Source: Syntrophales bacterium (GTDB lineage: Bacteria > Desulfobacterota > Syntrophia > Syntrophales > UBA5619). From it: DNA of 64,000 nt. The translations under genes were made by a program, and so were the position numbers. Where the stretch lies: assembly GCA_023229765.1 (NCBI GenBank), contig JALNYO010000015.1, forward strand, positions 1-64,000. Reading direction: 5' to 3'. Below are positions 42,639-52,539 of the stretch, piece by piece. The notes below the pieces were generated by a model, which did no database searches, was not told the DNA's origin, and worked only from the letters and a program-made list of their open reading frames with translations. Numbering within the stretch: the first letter of the stretch is position 1; every line of letters starts with the position of its first letter.

Positions 42639-44150
42639 TCAGTCCTGCATGTGCTCGTAGATATCCTCGAATTCCTTGTCGAACTTGAGGAAGATCGCCA
42701 GAACAGCGGGATCGAAATGGGACGGCGCCGTTCGCCCATCCCCTTTGTCGAGGATCTCAAATACCCTGGCATGCGTAAATGCGGGTTTGTACGCACGGCG
42801 GTTGCGCAAGGCGTCGTACTGGTCGGCCAAGGCAACGATTCTTCCCTCAATTGGGATTTCCACGCCGCGGAGTCCTCCGGGGTAACCACTGCCGTCCCAC
42901 CTTTCGTGATGAGTAAGGGCAATTCTTCTGGCCACTTCGAGACGTGGTTGTTCTCCGATTATTTTTGCGCCGTAACTCGGGTGCAGCTCAATAATTTTCA
43001 TCTCATCATCCGTAAGTTTAGCCGGTTTCTTTAGAATCGAGGCAGGAATGTACAGCTTTCCCACATCGTGCAGCGGCGCCTGCTGACGAATCATCTGCGT
43101 CAGTCTTTCCGGAAGACCGAGACTCACTGCGATAAAACCGGCGTACTCGCCCACCCTCAGAATGTGCTGCCCGGTATCTTCATCGTTCACTTCCGATGCC
43201 CGCGCGAGCGCCTGGATGGTGTAGGCAAACGCTTCTTCTGTTTCCTGAACCTGCCGGGCAAGGTAACGCAGCGAATCGCATATAGTAACCATGCTGTTGA
43301 GGATGGCCGCGTCATACTTCCCAACCTCCCGGTCATGATTGAGGTTGACGATGCACAGCCCCCTGCTCAAGGAATAAACGATGTTTTTTATCTTGATGTT
43401 CTGTGATTGCAACTCCTTGATAAATAAACTGAATTCTGGAAGCGCGATATCCTTCTGGTTAAGGAAGCCGATCTGGGACTCCTCCTTCCAGACAGATTCA
43501 AGACTCTGGCGGATATTGCCGCCGAGCTCGCTGCGTTTGAGACTATGAGAAACAGATTCGTAGTGGTACCAGGACCAGGAACCCCGTTCGTTCTCGTACC
43601 CGACGACAACGCTTTCCGGTTTATGGGCGATACTCGATTCTTTGCGGATGATCCGCTCGACGATCCCGTCAATCTTGGACATAAAGTCAAAATCGGCGGA
43701 GGTGAAGCTGTTGAAGGTCTGCTCGCCGTAAACGATCAGACTCTGTATATCCGCAAAGGCATGACTGAGCAGATCGTTGGCGTCTTTCAGCTTCAGCAGC
43801 ATGCGGACGCGGGCAAGCACTTCGCTATGATCGATCGGTTTGTTGATAAAGTCGTCAGCCCCTGCCTCGATCCCCTCGATCCGATCCTTTTTTTCGGAAA
43901 GCGCCGTTAACATGATGACGGGGATTGCCTTCAGCAACTCATCATTTTTGATTATGCGACACGCCTCAAAACCGTTCATTCCCGGCATCATGACATCCAT
44001 AAGGACAAGATCTATCCTGTATCCGCGCATAATCTCCAGCGCCTGATCGCCGGTATGGGCCATTTGGCATTCATAGCCCTTGAAGGAGAGAAACATATTC
44101 AGGGCTTTGCACGTCTCTATTTCGTCATCAACAATAAGAATATTGGCCAT
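42639..44150 (-). CDS. Response regulator with HD-GYP domain (c-di-GMP phosphodiesterase type)
   Basis: A 503-residue cytosolic protein. The receiver domain (1-120) has NILIVDDE, the phospho-acceptor in DLVLMDVMMPGMNG (Asp52 region) and the KPI lysine. A middle region (about 150-310) is unassigned. The HD-GYP domain (about 310-495) has HDVGKLYIP and HHERWDGSGYPGGL with the GYP triad. HD-GYP proteins hydrolyse c-di-GMP, so phosphorylation would adjust c-di-GMP level. It lies downstream of two sensor kinases on the same strand, its likely input. Confidence 0.92.
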   Translation of the reverse strand: MANILIVDDEIETCKALNMFLSFKGYECQMAHTGDQALEIMRGYRIDLVLMDVMMPGMNGFEACRIIKNDELLKAIPVIMLTALSEKKDRIEGIEAGADDFINKPIDHSEVLARVRMLLKLKDANDLLSHAFADIQSLIVYGEQTFNSFTSADFDFMSKIDGIVERIIRKESSIAHKPESVVVGYENERGSWSWYHYESVSHSLKRSELGGNIRQSLESVWKEESQIGFLNQKDIALPEFSLFIKELQSQNIKIKNIVYSLSRGLCIVNLNHDREVGKYDAAILNSMVTICDSLRYLARQVQETEEAFAYTIQALARASEVNDEDTGQHILRVGEYAGFIAVSLGLPERLTQMIRQQAPLHDVGKLYIPASILKKPAKLTDDEMKIIELHPSYGAKIIGEQPRLEVARRIALTHHERWDGSGYPGGLRGVEIPIEGRIVALADQYDALRNRRAYKPAFTHARVFEILDKGDGRTAPSHFDPAVLAIFLKFDKEFEDIYEHMQD

Positions 44151-44170
44151 GGAAGATTTTTTCCTTTATG

Positions 44171-44200
44171 TTTTACGATGGCGCGCCATCATGAATGTTT
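44171..44200. repeat. Dispersed palindromic repeat, copy 4, overlapping a stop codon
   Basis: GATGGCGCGCCATCATGAATGTTT contains a perfect GATGGCGCGCCATC palindrome. It overlaps the last codons and the stop of the sensor kinase gene ending at 44189, so the repeat supplies that protein's C-terminal residues. Confidence 0.65.
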
Positions 44201-45676
44201 CACCGGCAAGCGGATGATAAATGACGCCCCGCCCTCTTTATTATTCTCCACAACTATGCTTCCCTTATGTTCCTGGATAACGCTGTACGCTATGGATAGT
44301 CCCAATCCAGTGCCGGCGCCTGGCGCCTTGGTCGTAAAGAACGGATCGAATATCTTGCTGGAATTCTCTTTCTCAATGCCCTTTCCCGTGTCGGCAAAGA
44401 CAATGCGGACAAACTCTCCTTCCTTCGTCGTTTCCCTGCTCGTTGCCGCCCGCAGCGTCTTTTCCTCCTTTTCAGCCATGGCGTCGATGGCATTAGTGAT
44501 CAAATTCATGAACACCTGCCACATCTTGTTCTGCTCAAGCGAAATGGCAGGCAAATCCGCCCCCAGCTCTTTTTCAAGATTGATCCGGGCCAGACGGAGT
44601 TTGGGGTTAATCAGGGTGAAAACGCTTTCTATCAGCTTATTGACGTCAACAGGAATAAACTCGCCTTGGGATGGCTTGGCGAACATATTGAGATCACGAA
44701 CTATCTTTTCTATTCTCTCCACCTGGCGGCTGATGACGGCGAGCATCTCTTTTGTTTTCTCGGGGGGCCACTCGTTGATCTCCAGCAACTGAATATTCAG
44801 CGAGATGATGTTGAGCGGATTAAGGATTTCGTGAGAGATCCCGACGGCCAGCATGCCGAGCGAAGACAGTTTTTCCTCCTTGATCAGCAGCGCCCGTGCA
44901 TCCTCAAGCTGCCGTTCAAGCTGCGTCATTTCGGTTACATCAATAATATTGCCCATAATCGCCGGACTTCCCCCGTAGGAAATGGTGGCAAGCGACTCGA
45001 CAACCCAGCGGATTTGTCCATCGGCACAGACGACCCGATATCTGTAAGGGGTTGCGGATTTTCCCTTTAACATCGCAATTGCATTTTGCCGGACCTTCGC
45101 ACGATCCTCCGGGTGGATGAATTCAAGCATGGTTTTGCCGAGAAAATCCTCCTCTTTATAACCATAATCCTTTATTAGATAGGGGTTTACAAAAACCAGT
45201 TTGCCCTGCTGCAGAATCGCAATTCCTGAACTTGTCTTCAGGGTCATGGTCAGGCAGAGCGCTTCCTTTTCCTGCGCAGTCTGCCTGCTTTTTTCCTCGG
45301 CTTCTCTTTGCTGTCGCCGGATAGCGGCCTTTTCCAGCGCCTGTTCAAAGGCGGAAACCAGCCGCAGGAGGTTGCTTTTCAGAATATAGTCGTCAATCCC
45401 CGCCTTCATCGCCGCAATAGCCGTCTCCACATCGCTCTCGTCGGAAACAACGAGATACGGGATATCTGAGCCGGTTTGCCTCAGAATAACGAGAGCAGAA
45501 GGAGAATCGGCAATGACAAACTCCCAGGAGCGACTGGCAAGGGCCTGACGCGTCTGGTCGGCATCCTCGGCGCGCTGATGAACGATGGCATAGCCCGCTT
45601 CTTGAAACCGGCGGGAAACAAGTTCCGTATCGTCTTCGGAAAGGCTGATCATAAGAATGGAGAGGCGTTTTTCCAT
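44189..45676 (-). CDS. PAS sensor histidine kinase with receiver-like N-terminus
   Basis: A 495-residue protein. The N-terminal 120 residues have a receiver-like fold (SILMISLSEDDTELVSRRFQ), but the usual phospho-acceptor position reads VIADSPS, so phosphorylation is uncertain. A PAS domain (about 150-265) follows, then HisKA with the phosphorylated His in GISHEILNPLNI and a HATPase with TNAIDAMAEKEE (N-box) and DTGKGIEKEN, GAGTGLGLSI (G-boxes). No transmembrane segment, so it senses a cytosolic cue. Probable partner of the HD-GYP response regulator 38 bp downstream. Confidence 0.9.
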   Translation of the reverse strand: MEKRLSILMISLSEDDTELVSRRFQEAGYAIVHQRAEDADQTRQALASRSWEFVIADSPSALVILRQTGSDIPYLVVSDESDVETAIAAMKAGIDDYILKSNLLRLVSAFEQALEKAAIRRQQREAEEKSRQTAQEKEALCLTMTLKTSSGIAILQQGKLVFVNPYLIKDYGYKEEDFLGKTMLEFIHPEDRAKVRQNAIAMLKGKSATPYRYRVVCADGQIRWVVESLATISYGGSPAIMGNIIDVTEMTQLERQLEDARALLIKEEKLSSLGMLAVGISHEILNPLNIISLNIQLLEINEWPPEKTKEMLAVISRQVERIEKIVRDLNMFAKPSQGEFIPVDVNKLIESVFTLINPKLRLARINLEKELGADLPAISLEQNKMWQVFMNLITNAIDAMAEKEEKTLRAATSRETTKEGEFVRIVFADTGKGIEKENSSKIFDPFFTTKAPGAGTGLGLSIAYSVIQEHKGSIVVENNKEGGASFIIRLPVKHS

Positions 45677-45698
45677 ACTATTTTAACTCCTTCGGTAA

Positions 45699-47633
45699 CT
45701 ACCGAGCCAGAACCTCAGCCACTTTCGCCGTCAGATCACTTATGGAAAACGGCTTCGGCAGGAAATTGACACCTTCCTCAAGTACGCCAAGGTGGGCAAT
45801 TACATCGGCCGTATAACCCGATGTAAAGAGGCATTTCATGTCCTGATAGGTAGAAAGCATCTTCTCCGCCAGTCCCTTGCCGTTAATTTCCGGCATAACC
45901 ACGTCGGTAATGAGCAAGTCAATTTCTCCGGTGTGCTCGCTTGCCAGTTGGAGCGCTTCACCGGGCGTTGCAGCGATAAGAACCCGATATCCCTTACCTT
46001 CGAGGATTGTCTTGATCAGGTCCAGGAGCTCCGGCTCGTCCTCCACTGCCAGCACCGTCTGAGAGCCGCGCACAGAAGGTTGCTGTGGAGCTTCTACGCA
46101 GGTCTCTGCGGTCTCTTCCATGCTTCGCGGCAGATAGATTGTGAAGGTTGTTCTAAGATTCAGTTCGCTGACTACATCAATGAATCCATTGTTCTGTTTG
46201 ACGATGCCGAAGATCGTCGCGAGGCCCAAACCCACTCCTTTTCCCGGCGCCTTGGTGGTAAAAAAGGGTTCAAAGAGCTTTCCGAGAACTTCATTGCTCA
46301 TCCCGCAGCCATTGTCGCTCACACTCAGGATAACATAATCCCCGGGGGCAAGCCCGGCGTGAGCGGCGCAGTATGCACTCCCCAAGCTGATGTTTCTTGT
46401 TTCGATGGCAATCCGGCCGACGCCGGCGATGGCGTCGCGGGCGTTGACGCACAAATTTACCATTATCTGATCTATCTGGGAGGGATCAAATCTGATCAGC
46501 CACAAATCAGCGCCGGGATGCCAGGCAAAAGCGATGTCCTCGCCGATGAGCCGCCGCAGCATCTCCAGCATGCCGTTAACAGTCTCATTCAGGTCGAGCA
46601 CCTGCGGGGAAATGATCTGCTTGCGGGCAAAGGCCAAAAGCTGGCGGGTAAGATTGGCGGAGCGATTGGCCGCCTTGAGGATTTCCTCCAGGCGGGCATG
46701 CAGGGACAAAGCCGGATCAACCTGCGTCAAGGCCAGCTCCGCCTGCCCGATGATTACCCCCAGCATGTTGTTGAAGTCGTGAGCGATACCCCCCGCCAGC
46801 CGGCCGACGGAATCCATTTTCTGGGATTGACGCAATTGCTGCTGCAATCTCGCATCCTCCGCCTCGGCCCGCTTGCGCTCGCTGAGATCGCGGATAATCA
46901 TGCTGGTTTTCTGCTCGCCGTTCGCATCGACAAAGAGCGCCGAGGTTATCTCGACGGGAAATTTTTCGCCATTGGCGCGCAGCATCGTAATCTCAGCTCT
47001 TCCTCCACCCCTGCCTGCCCGTTCTGCCAGGGCGGCGGTCAGACGCGGGTCCGTCACATCCAACAGCCCGCCCCGCCCGAGGCTGCGGATCTCCTCCAGG
47101 GAGCGGCCGAAAAGTTCGCAGGCAGCAGGATTGGCGTCAAGGATGGCGCCGTCCGGCCTGGTAAGCAGGATCGCTTCCTGCGAGTAGTTGAAAAGAGAGC
47201 GATATCTTTCCTCGCTTTCCCTAAGCATCGCCTCCGCCTGCCGGCGCCTTTTCCTTGATTCCGCCTCCTTCAATTCCCGATCAACGGCGGAAACAAGCCG
47301 GGACATGTTGCCCTTCATCACATAGTCGCACGCGCCCGAACGCAGGCAATCCGCCGCCGTCTCCTCGCCGATGGCGCCCGACGAAATGATCAGCGGAATG
47401 TCAATGGCGGCCTCCTTCACTAAGGAAATGGCCGTTAGACCGTCAAAGTTCGGCAACCGGTAATTACAGACGATAACATCCCAGGCGTTCCCGCGAAGGG
47501 CGATTCGCAGGGCCTCGGCCGTTTCTATCCGCTCATATTCAGGCTCGTAGCCGCCGCTTTTCAGGTGCCTGATCGCCAAAAGAACGTCGTCTTCAGAGTC
47601 CTCAACCATTAATACCCGCAGGGGTTTCCCCAT
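45699..47633 (-). CDS. Hybrid sensor histidine kinase (REC-PAS-HisKA-HATPase-REC)
   Basis: A 644-residue cytosolic protein. The N-terminal receiver (1-125, VLMVEDSEDDVLLAIRHL) is followed by PAS (about 140-260), HisKA with LAGGIAHDFNNMLGVI (His about 285), HATPase with VNLCVNARDAI, DNGCGM and GKGVGLGLATIFGIV, and a C-terminal receiver (about 520-640) with LAVEDEPELLDL and the acceptor in DLLITDVVMPEING. It is the first of three signalling genes transcribed in the same direction and may form a phosphorelay with them. Confidence 0.92.
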   Translation of the reverse strand: MGKPLRVLMVEDSEDDVLLAIRHLKSGGYEPEYERIETAEALRIALRGNAWDVIVCNYRLPNFDGLTAISLVKEAAIDIPLIISSGAIGEETAADCLRSGACDYVMKGNMSRLVSAVDRELKEAESRKRRRQAEAMLRESEERYRSLFNYSQEAILLTRPDGAILDANPAACELFGRSLEEIRSLGRGGLLDVTDPRLTAALAERAGRGGGRAEITMLRANGEKFPVEITSALFVDANGEQKTSMIIRDLSERKRAEAEDARLQQQLRQSQKMDSVGRLAGGIAHDFNNMLGVIIGQAELALTQVDPALSLHARLEEILKAANRSANLTRQLLAFARKQIISPQVLDLNETVNGMLEMLRRLIGEDIAFAWHPGADLWLIRFDPSQIDQIMVNLCVNARDAIAGVGRIAIETRNISLGSAYCAAHAGLAPGDYVILSVSDNGCGMSNEVLGKLFEPFFTTKAPGKGVGLGLATIFGIVKQNNGFIDVVSELNLRTTFTIYLPRSMEETAETCVEAPQQPSVRGSQTVLAVEDEPELLDLIKTILEGKGYRVLIAATPGEALQLASEHTGEIDLLITDVVMPEINGKGLAEKMLSTYQDMKCLFTSGYTADVIAHLGVLEEGVNFLPKPFSISDLTAKVAEVLAR

Positions 47634-47644
47634 CTTCCCTCTCC

Positions 47645-48225
47645 TTACTTTGCAACGGGCGCCGGTAATGTAAAATAAAACGTCGCCCCTTTTCCGACCT
47701 CTTTTCTACCTGTAAATTTGAAGGCGTTGTCCATCAGGTTCTCGATGGCGATCTTCAGCAAGTAAGGATCGCCCTGAACCATGCTCCCCGGCTTGATGGC
47801 TACGGCGCCCGGCCGGTCGGGATTGTTCTGCTGCTGCGCCGCGGCAATCTCCAGGCCACATCGGCGAAATAGGCCACAACATCAATGTCCTTTTCAGTAT
47901 AATCCTCGGTTTTATTGCCAATGCCGAGAACGGCGACAATCAGGTCGTCGCGAAAGAAGGGAACAATTAGTTCGCGAACCAGCGCCGCATGGCCTGCGGG
48001 CAATCCCCCGCGGTGCGAAAGAGCGGCGTGATCGTTGTGTATGACAGGCTTTCTCTGATGGATGCAGTCCACCAAGACGCCGGCCTGAGCGACGTCACAA
48101 TGCATCCCTGTTCCCTGGGCCTGGCAGTACTCCTGTAGTGTGCGGGTGTACCAAGCTTGCAGGGAAAGGGTTTTCTGATCCGGCTCTACAAAATAGTAAA
48201 ACCCACTTTCTGTTAAAAGTGGCCG
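47645..48225 (-). pseudogene. Decayed GAF-domain histidine kinase
   Basis: Reading the minus strand from about 48225, a GAF-type sensor is recognisable: SGFYYFVEPDQKTLSLQAW, then HQRKPVIHNDHAALSHRGGL and IVAVLGIGNKTEDYTEKD. After ADVAWR the frame is lost. Further on, IAIENLMDNAFKFT, the kinase N-box, runs almost directly into VGKGATFYFTLPAP, the end of a HATPase. The HisKA domain and the middle of the ATPase are deleted. The remnant ends 12 bp before the start of the hybrid kinase gene. Confidence 0.75.
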
Positions 48226-48489
48226 GACAAATAAAACATCGCGTCAGCACTTTGATTTATATTGTTTTTTTGTATTATTTGCAATCGAAAACAAGCATTG
48301 CATATCAATGAGGGCCAGCAGGACTATTTTAAAAGTTTGCCGCAGCATTCGTCCCGGATCGCTACGGGCAGGGTCGTCAGTGAAAGGGAGTCGGCAATCG
48401 TGGTGCGGGGCTTGCCTATTGCCTCCGCTTCACTTGCACGAACGTACAGAACGCCCATAAGACAAGGCTGAACATTATGTATCGTTGTA

Positions 48490-48882
48490 GGGATATAATC
48501 CCGATTAAACCGATTCCCAAAATGTATGTGGGTATGGATGGCACCGGAGTGCCTGTGGTAAAAGAAGAGACTGCCGGAAGATGTTATTGCCGCCATCAGT
48601 CGTTGTTCATCCCTGACGGGATACGATAAAGCCGCAGGTGAAAGGGAAGCTGGTTATTTTGAGAAAAACAAGGAGCGGATGCGGTATGCGGATTTTCGGA
48701 GACGTGGGTTCTTTGTAGGCTCTGGAGTCATGGAAGCAGGCTGTAGAACCTTGGCAGCACAGCGTTTGAAACAATCGGGAATGCACTGGACCGTAAAGAG
48801 TGCAGACAGTATCGTAGCCCTGCGCTGCAGCATTCTTAGCAACCGTTGGGAAGATTTTGGGGAGCATCGAGCCGCCCCTTGA
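48490..48882 (+). pseudogene. ISKra4-type transposase relic
   Basis: The plus strand reads MYVGMDGTGVPVVKEETAG, a segment of the transposase catalytic domain, then is disrupted. It resumes as GYFEKNKERMRYADFRRRG, then FVGSGVMEAGCRTL and LKQSGMHWTVKSADSIVALR, the conserved C-terminal core of ISKra4 transposases, ending at 48882. A large internal part is missing. The preceding stretch 48226-48489 shows no gene. Confidence 0.7.
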
Positions 48883-48982
48883 AATTGTTACCCATAAATT
48901 TGTCGCACACCAACAACATGTTCCTGGAGTTATTTATTCACACCGCCGGGGAAATATGGTATCAACTGGGTGGGGAGAAGAT

Positions 48983-49588
48983 ATGAAAGAAAACAGCGCC
49001 TTTGCGGGCTTGAAAAACGGGGAGAAACGGGCGCGGCAGGAAGTAATCATCACCGCTGCCGAGCGGGCCTTTGCCGTCAAGCCCTTCAATAAGGTCAGCA
49101 TTCGCGACATCGCCCGGGAGGCCGGAATCTCCCATGCCGCCATTTACCGCTATTTCCCGGACCAGCAATCCCTGTTCATCGAGGCCTTCCTGCGCGGCGC
49201 CGGCGAGATCATCGCGTTTCTTACGGAGATTGTCTCCCGAAGCGAAACGGGCGATATCGACAAGGTTGCCGAAACCTATCTCGATTACCTGCTGGCGCAC
49301 GATCAGTATTTCCGTATGATGACCCACTTCATGCTCGACGGGTCGCTGACGGCAGAGATGATCGAAAGGCTGAACGTAGCCGAACGCGGGATCTTCGATC
49401 AGTTTGACGTCATGTTTCGCAAAATGGAAATGCAGGAGCCGGTGAGAATATTATCCCACGCCTTTTTTGCCGCGCTGCACGGGGTGCTGATTACGTTTAA
49501 CAACTACCCCGGACGGGATCAAAATGCGGTGCGAGAACACATCAAGAAGGTGGCAAAAGTCATTACGGGGAAATTTCTCAGGCAATAA
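48983..49588 (+). CDS. TetR family transcriptional regulator
   Basis: The start is taken at ATG 48983 behind GGGGAGAAGAT; longer in-frame starts run back into the insertion-sequence relic. The product has 201 residues. The helix-turn-helix RARQEVIITAAERAFAVKPF followed by IAREAGISHAAIYRYFPDQQ spans about 15-62. The C-terminal effector domain is of unknown specificity. It converges with nuoN with only 15 bp between the stops. No obvious target gene is adjacent. Confidence 0.88.
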   Translation: MKENSAFAGLKNGEKRARQEVIITAAERAFAVKPFNKVSIRDIAREAGISHAAIYRYFPDQQSLFIEAFLRGAGEIIAFLTEIVSRSETGDIDKVAETYLDYLLAHDQYFRMMTHFMLDGSLTAEMIERLNVAERGIFDQFDVMFRKMEMQEPVRILSHAFFAALHGVLITFNNYPGRDQNAVREHIKKVAKVITGKFLRQ

Positions 49589-49603
49589 TCGGGGGGCCTG
49601 AGA

Positions 49604-50989
49604 CTACATAACTTGGCTGAACATCTCTAAAACATTCAAAGGCAGCAGGCCCAGAAGAATGATGGCAAGGCTGAAGAGCCAGCAAAGCGCTTTTTCAGAA
49701 AAGGACAGTCTCAAAGGTGTTTCGTCTTTTATTTCACGCGAATAGCTGATGCGGACGAGATTCAGATAATAGAAGACGGAAATTACGGTATTTACCGCGG
49801 CAATGATGACGATGGGCAGGTGCCCGGCCCTGAATGCCGTAACAAAGAGAAAAAACTTGCCGGTAAAACCGCCGGTCGGCGGAATGCCCGCCAGCGAAAA
49901 AGCGGCCACCGCCAGCGTGAACGCCAAGAGCGGCGCCCGGCGGGCCAGCCCGCCCAGATCGGCAATCTTCAGGTTCTCCCCGTTTCTGGAAAGCAGCATC
50001 ATCACATAGAACAAAGCCAGATTCATGATCAGATAAACGGTTATATAATAAGCTACTGCGGCGTTTCCCGCTTTATTGAACGACAAAAGGCCGAGCATCA
50101 GGTAGCCGGCATGGGCGATCCCGGAATAGGCAACCAGCCTTTTGAGGTCCTGCTGGACCAGCCCCACCAGATTGCCAAGGGTCATCGAAAAGGCGGCAAG
50201 CACCATCAGCAGCATGGTCAGTTGGGCCAAAGGCAGGCCCGCCAGCATCGTCAGTCTGATCAAGAGCGCGGCGCCGGCAACCTTCGGCACGGTGGCGATA
50301 AACGCCGTCGTTGCGTCGGACGCCCCCTCATAGATGTCCGGCGCCCAGAAATGGAGGGGAAACAGCGAAAGTTTGAAGAAAAAGGCGCTCATCGTCAGGA
50401 TCACCGCGAGGATGGCGAGCGGCCTGTCGCCGAAAAACGGCATCTTGGCGACAATGTCGGCAAGATAGGTCGAATGAGCCATCCCGTAGAGATACCCCAT
50501 GCCGTACAGCATGATGCCAGTGGAAATAGCGCCGAAAAACAGGTACTTGATGGCCGCTTCCAGATGAGCTGTCGTCTTGGTGCGGCGCAGCGGCACGATC
50601 GCATAAAGGCTGAAAGAGGATATCTCCAGACTGATCAGAATCGAGATAAGTTCAACGGAACTCACGAGGATGGAGAGGCCGAGGGTGGAAAGACCCAGAA
50701 ACATGAAAAACTCCGGCATTTTTTCCACTTCATCTTCCTTGTTGAACATGAAGATTACCAGGGCCAGGCCAATGGTCAGAATTAACTTGAAAATCTGCGA
50801 AAAACCATCTACCCGGTAGGCGCCGACAAAAAGGAGGCCCTCTGCATTCAGGGAAAAGAGCGCAGCAGCCACTCCCCCGACGGCCAGCACCCTGGCCAGC
50901 ACAAACAGCGATCGCTTCCCCTTTTCCAGCGACAGGAAAAGAAACAATACGGAAAAGGAAAGTATGTAAATTTCAGGCAGCAGCGTCAT
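49604..50989 (-). CDS. nuoN: NADH-quinone oxidoreductase subunit N
   Basis: A 461-residue polytopic membrane protein, homologous to Mrp-type antiporter subunits. The core around FFFKLSLFPLHFWAPDIYEG and KRLVAYSGIAHAGYLMLGLL contains the conserved channel lysines of NuoN. The TM5 glutamate region is LISILISLEISSFSLYAIVPL. It forms one of the proton channels of complex I. It is the last gene of the nuo operon, 12 bp after nuoM, preceded by AAGGGG as ribosome-binding site. Confidence 0.95.
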   Translation of the reverse strand: MTLLPEIYILSFSVLFLFLSLEKGKRSLFVLARVLAVGGVAAALFSLNAEGLLFVGAYRVDGFSQIFKLILTIGLALVIFMFNKEDEVEKMPEFFMFLGLSTLGLSILVSSVELISILISLEISSFSLYAIVPLRRTKTTAHLEAAIKYLFFGAISTGIMLYGMGYLYGMAHSTYLADIVAKMPFFGDRPLAILAVILTMSAFFFKLSLFPLHFWAPDIYEGASDATTAFIATVPKVAGAALLIRLTMLAGLPLAQLTMLLMVLAAFSMTLGNLVGLVQQDLKRLVAYSGIAHAGYLMLGLLSFNKAGNAAVAYYITVYLIMNLALFYVMMLLSRNGENLKIADLGGLARRAPLLAFTLAVAAFSLAGIPPTGGFTGKFFLFVTAFRAGHLPIVIIAAVNTVISVFYYLNLVRISYSREIKDETPLRLSFSEKALCWLFSLAIILLGLLPLNVLEMFSQVM

Positions 50990-51001
50990 TGGATCAACCC
51001 C

Positions 51002-52486
51002 TTAATGGGAAACTTTATCGAGTTGCATGGCAAGATTTACCAGCGTGTATTCCATTACATTGACGAAAGGACGGGGAAAAATCCCCACCCAAAGCACAAA
51101 CACGGCAAGCGGCAGCATATAGATTATTTCCCGCAAGTTCATATCCTTAATATCCCGTTTGTCTTCCCTCCCCCAGGCTATCTGCTTCAACAGCTTCAGC
51201 ATATAGGCAGCGGCAATGACCGCCCCGACAATGGCAAAGAAGCCGGCGATTCGGTTTGTGGCAAAGGTTCCGATCAGCACATACAGCTCGCCGACAAAAC
51301 TGTTGGTACCCGGAAACGCGAACGAGGAAACGGCGAAGAGGCCGAAAAAGAACATGTAAATCGGCATGATCTTTCCGAGCCCCGCGTTATCGTATATCTG
51401 CCGGCTGTGGGTGCGTTCATAGACAATGCCGACCAGCAGGAAAAGCCCGCCGGTCGTGATCCCGTGATTGAGCATCTGGAAGAGAGAGCCGATAAAGCCA
51501 TAAATCGAAAACGTAAAGATCCCGAGGATGACGAAACCCATGTGGGCAACGCTGGAATAGGCGACCAGCTTCTTCATGTCGGTTTGACTCAGACAGACGA
51601 AGCCCCCATAGATGATGCCAATCAGCGACAAAACGATCATCAGCGGGGCAAAGTAAAAGCTTGCCTGCGGCACAATCGGCAGACAGAAACGCATGAAACC
51701 GTAAGTGCCCATCTTCAAGAGAATACTGGCGAGAAAAACGCTGCCGACGGTCGGGGCCTCGGTATGCGCGGCGGGCAGCCAGGTATGAAACGGAAACATC
51801 GGCACCTTGATCGCGAAGGCGATGCCGAAGGCCAGAAAGACCCAGAACTGAAACTGAAAGCTGTAATCCCTGAACATCGCCTCCGGGATGCTGAAACTGC
51901 CGTTCACTAAATAAATCGCAATGATGGCAACCAGCAGAAAAACGCTCCCGAAGAGCGTGTAGATGAAAAACTTCAACGACGCATAGTCCTTGTTCGGCCC
52001 GCCCCAGATCGCAATGAGCAGATACATCGGGATCAGCATCGCCTCCCAGAAGAAATAAAAGAGGATGAAATCAAGGGCGCAGAAAACCCCGATCAGGGCC
52101 GTCTCCATGATCAAAATTGCAATCATGAACTCCTTCACCCGCGTCTGAATCGCCTTCCACGAGGAGAGCACGGCAATCGGGGAGATAATTGTCGTAAGCA
52201 AAACCAGCATGATCGAAATGCCGTCTATCCCCAGCGTGTAATTGATCTTGTAGGCAGCGATCCAGGAGATATTTTCCCCAAACTGGAAAATGGGGGTCTT
52301 GATGTCGAAATTGGCAAAGAGAAATACCGAAACCGCCAGCGTCAAGAGCGTCGTAATGAAGGAGGCGACCTTGATCATTCTGTCGCTGCGCATAAAAAGG
52401 ATGAAGAGCACTCCTACAAGCGGCAGGAAGATCGTGGTTGATAAAACCGGAAATCCAAACGGATTCATTGTCAGGTATGGCAACAT
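51002..52486 (-). CDS. nuoM: NADH-quinone oxidoreductase subunit M
   Basis: A 494-residue polytopic membrane protein. Landmarks are YFFWEAMLIPMYLLIAIWGG (TM5 glutamate), IKVPMFPFHTWLPAAHTEAP (TM7 lysine and the HTWLPxAHxxAP motif) and MKKLVAYSSVAHMGFVILGI. It is the central proton-pumping antiporter-like subunit of complex I, between NuoL and NuoN in the membrane arm. Start ATG 52486 behind GGAAGAG. Confidence 0.96.
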   Translation of the reverse strand: MLPYLTMNPFGFPVLSTTIFLPLVGVLFILFMRSDRMIKVASFITTLLTLAVSVFLFANFDIKTPIFQFGENISWIAAYKINYTLGIDGISIMLVLLTTIISPIAVLSSWKAIQTRVKEFMIAILIMETALIGVFCALDFILFYFFWEAMLIPMYLLIAIWGGPNKDYASLKFFIYTLFGSVFLLVAIIAIYLVNGSFSIPEAMFRDYSFQFQFWVFLAFGIAFAIKVPMFPFHTWLPAAHTEAPTVGSVFLASILLKMGTYGFMRFCLPIVPQASFYFAPLMIVLSLIGIIYGGFVCLSQTDMKKLVAYSSVAHMGFVILGIFTFSIYGFIGSLFQMLNHGITTGGLFLLVGIVYERTHSRQIYDNAGLGKIMPIYMFFFGLFAVSSFAFPGTNSFVGELYVLIGTFATNRIAGFFAIVGAVIAAAYMLKLLKQIAWGREDKRDIKDMNLREIIYMLPLAVFVLWVGIFPRPFVNVMEYTLVNLAMQLDKVSH

Positions 52487-52539
52487 AATTTCTCTTCCTT
52501 AAAACAACAGCTTATTAAAAAATAACGTCGGCTATTTTT

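Noticed and set aside
47706..47939. Minus-strand 77-residue frame
   Set aside because: It is out of phase with the GAF and HATPase remnants that explain this stretch.
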